From: Aquibium sp. ELW1220
GTDB taxonomy: Bacteria; Pseudomonadota; Alphaproteobacteria; Rhizobiales; Rhizobiaceae
Direction: 5' to 3'
DNA length: 64,000 nt
NCBI RefSeq assembly: GCF_030398385.1
Contig: NZ_JAOAOQ010000002.1
Coordinates: 226,763 to 290,762 of the forward strand
The notes under the pieces are model-generated. The model was not told where the DNA came from. It saw nothing but the letters and a program-made list of their open reading frames with translations, and ran no database searches. Position numbers and translations under genes: made by a program. Shown here in pieces: positions 61,094-64,000 of this stretch. Within the stretch, counting starts at the first letter, position 1; every line of letters starts with the position of its first letter.

Positions 61094-61704
61094 GCCCACC
61101 TTGCAACGACCACTGCTGAACGCAACCAGACCTGCGATAACGATCCCAATTGCTCAGGGGAGGCCGATGCGGCCGTCATCGCCCGAGCGTTGCCGGTTCC
61201 GCAGTCTCAATGCACCGGCCGTAAGGGAGCGTTCGCCGTTACCGGCGTCGCGGCGGATGACAGGCTGAACATCAGATCATCGCCGCATGGCGATGCGCCG
61301 GTGACGGGAAAGATTCCTGCGAACGGCTCCGGCATTCACGTTTACGAATGCCGCAAGGTTTCCGGCTATACGCGCGAATGGTGCCGGATGGAATGGAATT
61401 GCACCGAAGGGTGGGTGTATTCCCGTTACATCTCTGAGCCGGCGGCTACCGCCTCATCCTATCGCGTCGCTGACGTGGAGAACTGGGAGTCTTGAACATG
61501 CGCTCGGCGCCGACGGCCCAGGCTAGCATCTTGGCAGAGATTCCATCGAACGGGACCGACATCGAACTGCATTCCTGCGTGGTCACGTCCGGTCAGGGAA
61601 ACCGCTGGTGTGAGGTTTCCTGGCGCGGCATTCGCGGCTGGACTTCCCCGCTACTTGGCGGAGGGAAGCACAGGCGCGCGTCCGTGATGCGCCTGCCGAG
61701 GTGA
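61094..61704 (+). pseudogene. Broken SH3-like (SH3b) sequence in frame with the caspase gene
   Basis: Directly after the caspase TAG the same frame continues with protein-like sequence (AERNQTCDNDPNCSGEAD) and an SH3b domain (DDRLNIRSSPHGDAPVTG; EWNCTEGWVYSRYI), ending at a stop at 61495. A second SH3b half (NMRSAPTAQASILAEIPS; WCEVSWRGIRGWTSPLLGG) continues in another frame to 61704. The break lies inside SH3b motif NWxxLNMRSAP, as a single-base frameshift would produce. The only start for the first frame is a TTG at 61190. It is either the lost tail of the caspase protein or a separate damaged gene. Confidence 0.66.
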
Positions 61705-61848
61705 ACTGATCAGTTTCGACCAGACACCCGCCATAGGCAACGAAGCCCAAAACAGGCTTGAGGATTGGCTTATGTCCGAGGACTCCGTGGCGGGGGCGCG
61801 GGGGATACTGCTGTTCGGTGTGGTCGCCAGTTTTCTGATCGCTCCCAA

Positions 61849-61909
61849 CGTTCGGAGGCATCATGGCCGAGCCATCCGGTCTGATCCCGGTCGGGCAAGC
61901 GGCCCGGCT
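61849..61909 (+). repeat. Right 61-bp direct repeat
   Basis: It covers the ribosome-binding region and first 15 or so codons of the terminase-small-like frame. It differs from the left copy at two positions. Together they flank the caspase and SH3b sequence. Confidence 0.85.
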
Positions 61910-62156
61910 CCTGATGATCTCGGAGGAGCGCATCCGCCAGCTGGTCAAGCAGGGCTATGTGCCGAGGTCCGAGAAGCGCGGCAATCTCCAGCTCGTCGGC
62001 TCCGTCCCGGGTTATCTGCGTTACTTGAAGGACGATGAACGCCGATCGGCCAAGTCGGCCGCCGACAGTCGGGTGCGCGATGCCGGGCGCTCGAGATCGA
62101 GCTTCGGATCGCCGAGCCTATCACGTCCGAAAGCCCACGATCGCAGGCTTCAATAG
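61863..62156 (+). pseudogene. Terminase small subunit (Nu1-like)-type gene, frameshifted and truncated
   Basis: The N-terminal half is a good winged-helix DNA-binding domain: GLIPVGQAARLLMISEERIR, QLVKQGYVPRSEKRG and VPGYLRYLKDDERRSAKSA, as in phage DNA-packaging Nu1/terminase small subunits or excisionase-like proteins. After ADSRVRDA the open frame turns into RSRSSFGSPSLSRPK, while another frame reads ALEIELRIAE, the expected continuation. A one-base shift near 62090 therefore breaks the gene, and the glycosyltransferase gene cuts off the remainder. The intact start is duplicated at 57.4 kb. Confidence 0.68.
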
Positions 62157-63364
62157 GAGGCGGCTTTGCGCAGGTCCGAAGCCGCCAAGATCTCGTCGCG
62201 GCGGTCGAAGAGGATTTCCGTCAGGGCGCAGATGCGGTTGAGGCCGTCCATGTCGGGACGCGCGACTGCGGCGGAAGGTTTCGGGCGCTTGAGCACGGCA
62301 TTGATGGCGGCGAGGAACCGGCGCGGGTTCTTGGCCATCTCGATGTCGATGACGTCGACCCAGCCGAACTCGGCCGCCCGATTGGCGCGGATCGTCTGTT
62401 CGCGGCGCGGTGCGGTCCGCGGCACGAAAAGCGCGCGCTTGTCGAAGGAGATCACCTCGCAGAAGGTGTTGTAGCCGCACATGCCGACGACGGCGCTGGC
62501 ATTGGCGACGATCGCCTCGAGATTGGCGTCGAAATCGATGATGCGGACGTTAGACAGGCTGCTCGCGCGCGCGGCGATCTCGGACCGCTCACAGTCGGTC
62601 ATGAAGGGGCCGAGCACGATCAGGAATTCGCGGTCCGGAGTCCGGTCCTGACGCGCGGCGCTCAGCGCGGCGGCCATGAGTTCGTAACCGTCGCCGCCGC
62701 CACCGGCGGTCACCAGAACGTAGTCTCGGCCGTATTTCTCCGACGCATCCTCGTCGACCGTGGTGCGCGGCAGGAAGCCCGTGTAGCGGGTCTGCGACAG
62801 GATGGCTTCAGAAAGGTCGATCCCCGCGAGCGGATTGTAGAAGCTGCCCGGCCCATAGATCCAGATTTCGTCGTAGAGGGTCAGGTGCTCGACGATGTGC
62901 TTGCGCTGCCATTCCTCCCGCAGGAGTTCGGGTGCGTCGAGCACGTCGCGGAGCCCAAGCACCGTGATGGCGCCTTGTGCCTTGGCCCATTTCAGGGTCG
63001 AAAGCATCTCGCGGGCAAGCCCGAGGGGCTCCTTGTCGACGATGATCATGTCGGGACGGATACGCTTGGCGGCCGCGCGGATGACCGCCTCGCGCGCGGT
63101 GACTGTCTGCTCGAACGTCAATTCGCCGCTGCCCGAGGCATAGGTTCCGTTGTAAAGTTTGTTGGCTGGCGGTATCTGGATGTAGTCGACGCGATCCTCG
63201 AAGGGAAATGCGCCAACCACCGGAGAGCCAGAGACGATCGACACGCGAACGCCGGGAAAATGCGAAACGAGCGCATGCGCTATCGTGCGGCTACGCCGCA
63301 GATGCCCAAGTCCGAACGTGTCGTGGCTGTACAAGAGTACAGAGAAATTGAAGACCGGGTCCAT
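62150..63364 (-). CDS. GT-B glycosyltransferase (GT28/MurG-like)
   Basis: A 404-residue protein; the ATG giving MDPVFNFSVLLYSHDTFGLG is used, nine codons inside the longest frame. The motif LLYSHDTFGLGHLRRSRTIA is typical of the N-terminal domain of MurG- or UGT-like enzymes. The C-terminal domain shows VLVTAGGGGDGYELMAAAL, LIVLGPFMTDCERSEI and NASAVVGMCGYNTFCEVISF with nucleotide-binding residues. It may act on an envelope glycan or a glycolipid. It stands alone among mobile-element debris, so it may be the first host gene after the island. Confidence 0.85.
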   Translation of the reverse strand: MDPVFNFSVLLYSHDTFGLGHLRRSRTIAHALVSHFPGVRVSIVSGSPVVGAFPFEDRVDYIQIPPANKLYNGTYASGSGELTFEQTVTAREAVIRAAAKRIRPDMIIVDKEPLGLAREMLSTLKWAKAQGAITVLGLRDVLDAPELLREEWQRKHIVEHLTLYDEIWIYGPGSFYNPLAGIDLSEAILSQTRYTGFLPRTTVDEDASEKYGRDYVLVTAGGGGDGYELMAAALSAARQDRTPDREFLIVLGPFMTDCERSEIAARASSLSNVRIIDFDANLEAIVANASAVVGMCGYNTFCEVISFDKRALFVPRTAPRREQTIRANRAAEFGWVDVIDIEMAKNPRRFLAAINAVLKRPKPSAAVARPDMDGLNRICALTEILFDRRDEILAASDLRKAASY

Positions 63365-63696
63365 GCGCGCCTGGTTACGTTCGGCAAACACTTCGTTGCC
63401 TCGGTGTCAGACAAGGACCACAGAGGCACCGTGTGCACCCAGGTCCTCGCCTCCTCCGAGACGGGACAGCCATTCACGGTTCCCTCGGTCCGTCGCACTC
63501 ACGATGGGCGGGCCAGCGACCAACAGCAGACCGAACATTCACGCTCGGCGCGCCGAAATCAAGCTCCAAAGCGGGTACCTGACGACGGACCTTACTGAGC
63601 CGCCTACCGGTTGGCGCGTTGGTGCAGCAGCTGCGCGCCTTCGACCAGGAGATCGCGGTCGAGGAGCTACGGCTGAATCTGGGTGACGCGGCCTGA
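63365..63696. other. Region without a supported gene
   Basis: A plus-strand frame ending at 63696 reads LPVGALVQQLRAFDQEIAVE then ELRLNLGDAA, which looks like a protein tail, but no start or upstream continuation is found (stop at 63580). It may be the end of a truncated gene. Nothing else is recognised. Confidence 0.4.
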
Positions 63697-63902
63697 TCAC
63701 GCGGCGCGGTTTGCGTTGTCGGTTTGGGCGACACCGTCGGTGAATGTGACGCCTTCGATGACCATTGGCAACTGGTTCGCGCCCTTCAGGCGTCGCCAGG
63801 TCCTTGCGGCGGCCTGAACGAGCTTGAACACCATGAGCTTCGCGGTCTTCTGCGACACGAGTGATCGGGGCCGATCCTCTTGCGCCTTGCAACTCCGTCA
63901 CC
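63697..63902 (-). pseudogene. 3' fragment of an IS256-family transposase
   Basis: The minus frame reads SQKTAKLMVFKLVQAAARTW, RRLKGANQLPMVIEGVTF and TDGVAQTDNANRAA to a stop, which is the usual C-terminus of mutator-type IS256 transposases. An in-frame stop upstream leaves about 65 codons. The catalytic domain is missing. The rest of the window to its right edge shows no recognisable continuation. Confidence 0.75.
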
Positions 63903-64000
63903 GTCGTCCAGCCGGATGGCGTCGGGCGATCGATGAGCTATAAGCGCTGGCGATGAAAAGCAGGGTGTCGTGATGCCGAGACGCGTACTGGCTGGGCTCG

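Overview
The window reads as chromosomal DNA of a GC-rich alphaproteobacterium, most likely a member of the Hyphomicrobiales (Rhizobiales). The grounds are the overall composition, the GH108 lysis cassette, RepB-type ParB proteins, DUF2793, DUF2924, DUF3489 and DUF6378 family members, an RfaH-like NusG paralogue beside an exopolysaccharide (EPS) locus, and Lpg1974-type outer membrane proteins. The order is an inference; no rRNA or tRNA gene was seen that could fix it.

Layout. (1) 1-3.4 kb: the right end of a prophage or phage-derived island, with tail-fibre-like genes, a GH108 endolysin and two small membrane proteins. (2) 3.65-5.02 kb: an intact IS66-family element with a perfect 8-bp target duplication. 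(3) 5.3-23.0 kb: a large EPS/capsule locus. A phosphoglycosyl transferase starts the repeat unit on the lipid carrier and several glycosyltransferases extend it. An ABC flippase and an O-antigen ligase/polymerase-like protein export and assemble it. A nucleotide-sugar dehydrogenase, a UDP-xylose synthase homologue and a plant-like GDP-mannose 3,5-epimerase supply precursors, and an acetyltransferase and an FkbM methyltransferase decorate it. A block at 8.4-11.8 kb is clearly AT-richer and probably acquired; it ends at the GC-rich remnant of another gene. (4) 23.1-27.4 kb: two ParB-like genes and a large serine recombinase on the minus strand, then an RfaH-like NusG paralogue on the plus strand. 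(5) 27.4-38 kb: an IS630 remnant, VanZ-like protein, alkane monooxygenase (alkB), a small secreted protein, a second glycan-modifying group (pyruvyltransferase-like, GT2, Stf0 sulfotransferase), two alpha/beta hydrolases, an outer membrane protein and a cytochrome P450 operon.

(6) 38.4-57.2 kb: a mosaic mobile element. It holds a four-gene operon of a small protein, DUF2924, serine recombinase and HTH protein. It also has a primase-helicase carrying an in-frame REP-like palindrome, a cold-shock protein, a VapE tail fused to a duplicated fragment, a long palindromic array of GTCCCAC motifs, an HNH homing endonuclease fused to a captured RuvC-like start, and a small phage operon. A porin-like gene with an IS1182 element just upstream, a stray GPZ tail gene, a ParB-methyltransferase and a DUF3489 protein complete it. 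(7) 57.4-61.9 kb: a 4.4-kb insert between two 61-bp near-identical direct repeats, carrying a secreted caspase-TPR protein and broken SH3-like sequence in the same frame. The repeats duplicate the start of a terminase-small-subunit-like gene. (8) 62.1-64 kb: a GT-B glycosyltransferase and an IS256 remnant.

The most unusual items are the repeat-flanked caspase-TPR insert, the palindrome inside the primase-helicase gene, the long GTCCCAC palindrome, the HNH/RuvC fusion and the P450-acyltransferase-like-hydrolase operon. All family assignments come from reading motifs by eye; no database search was run.
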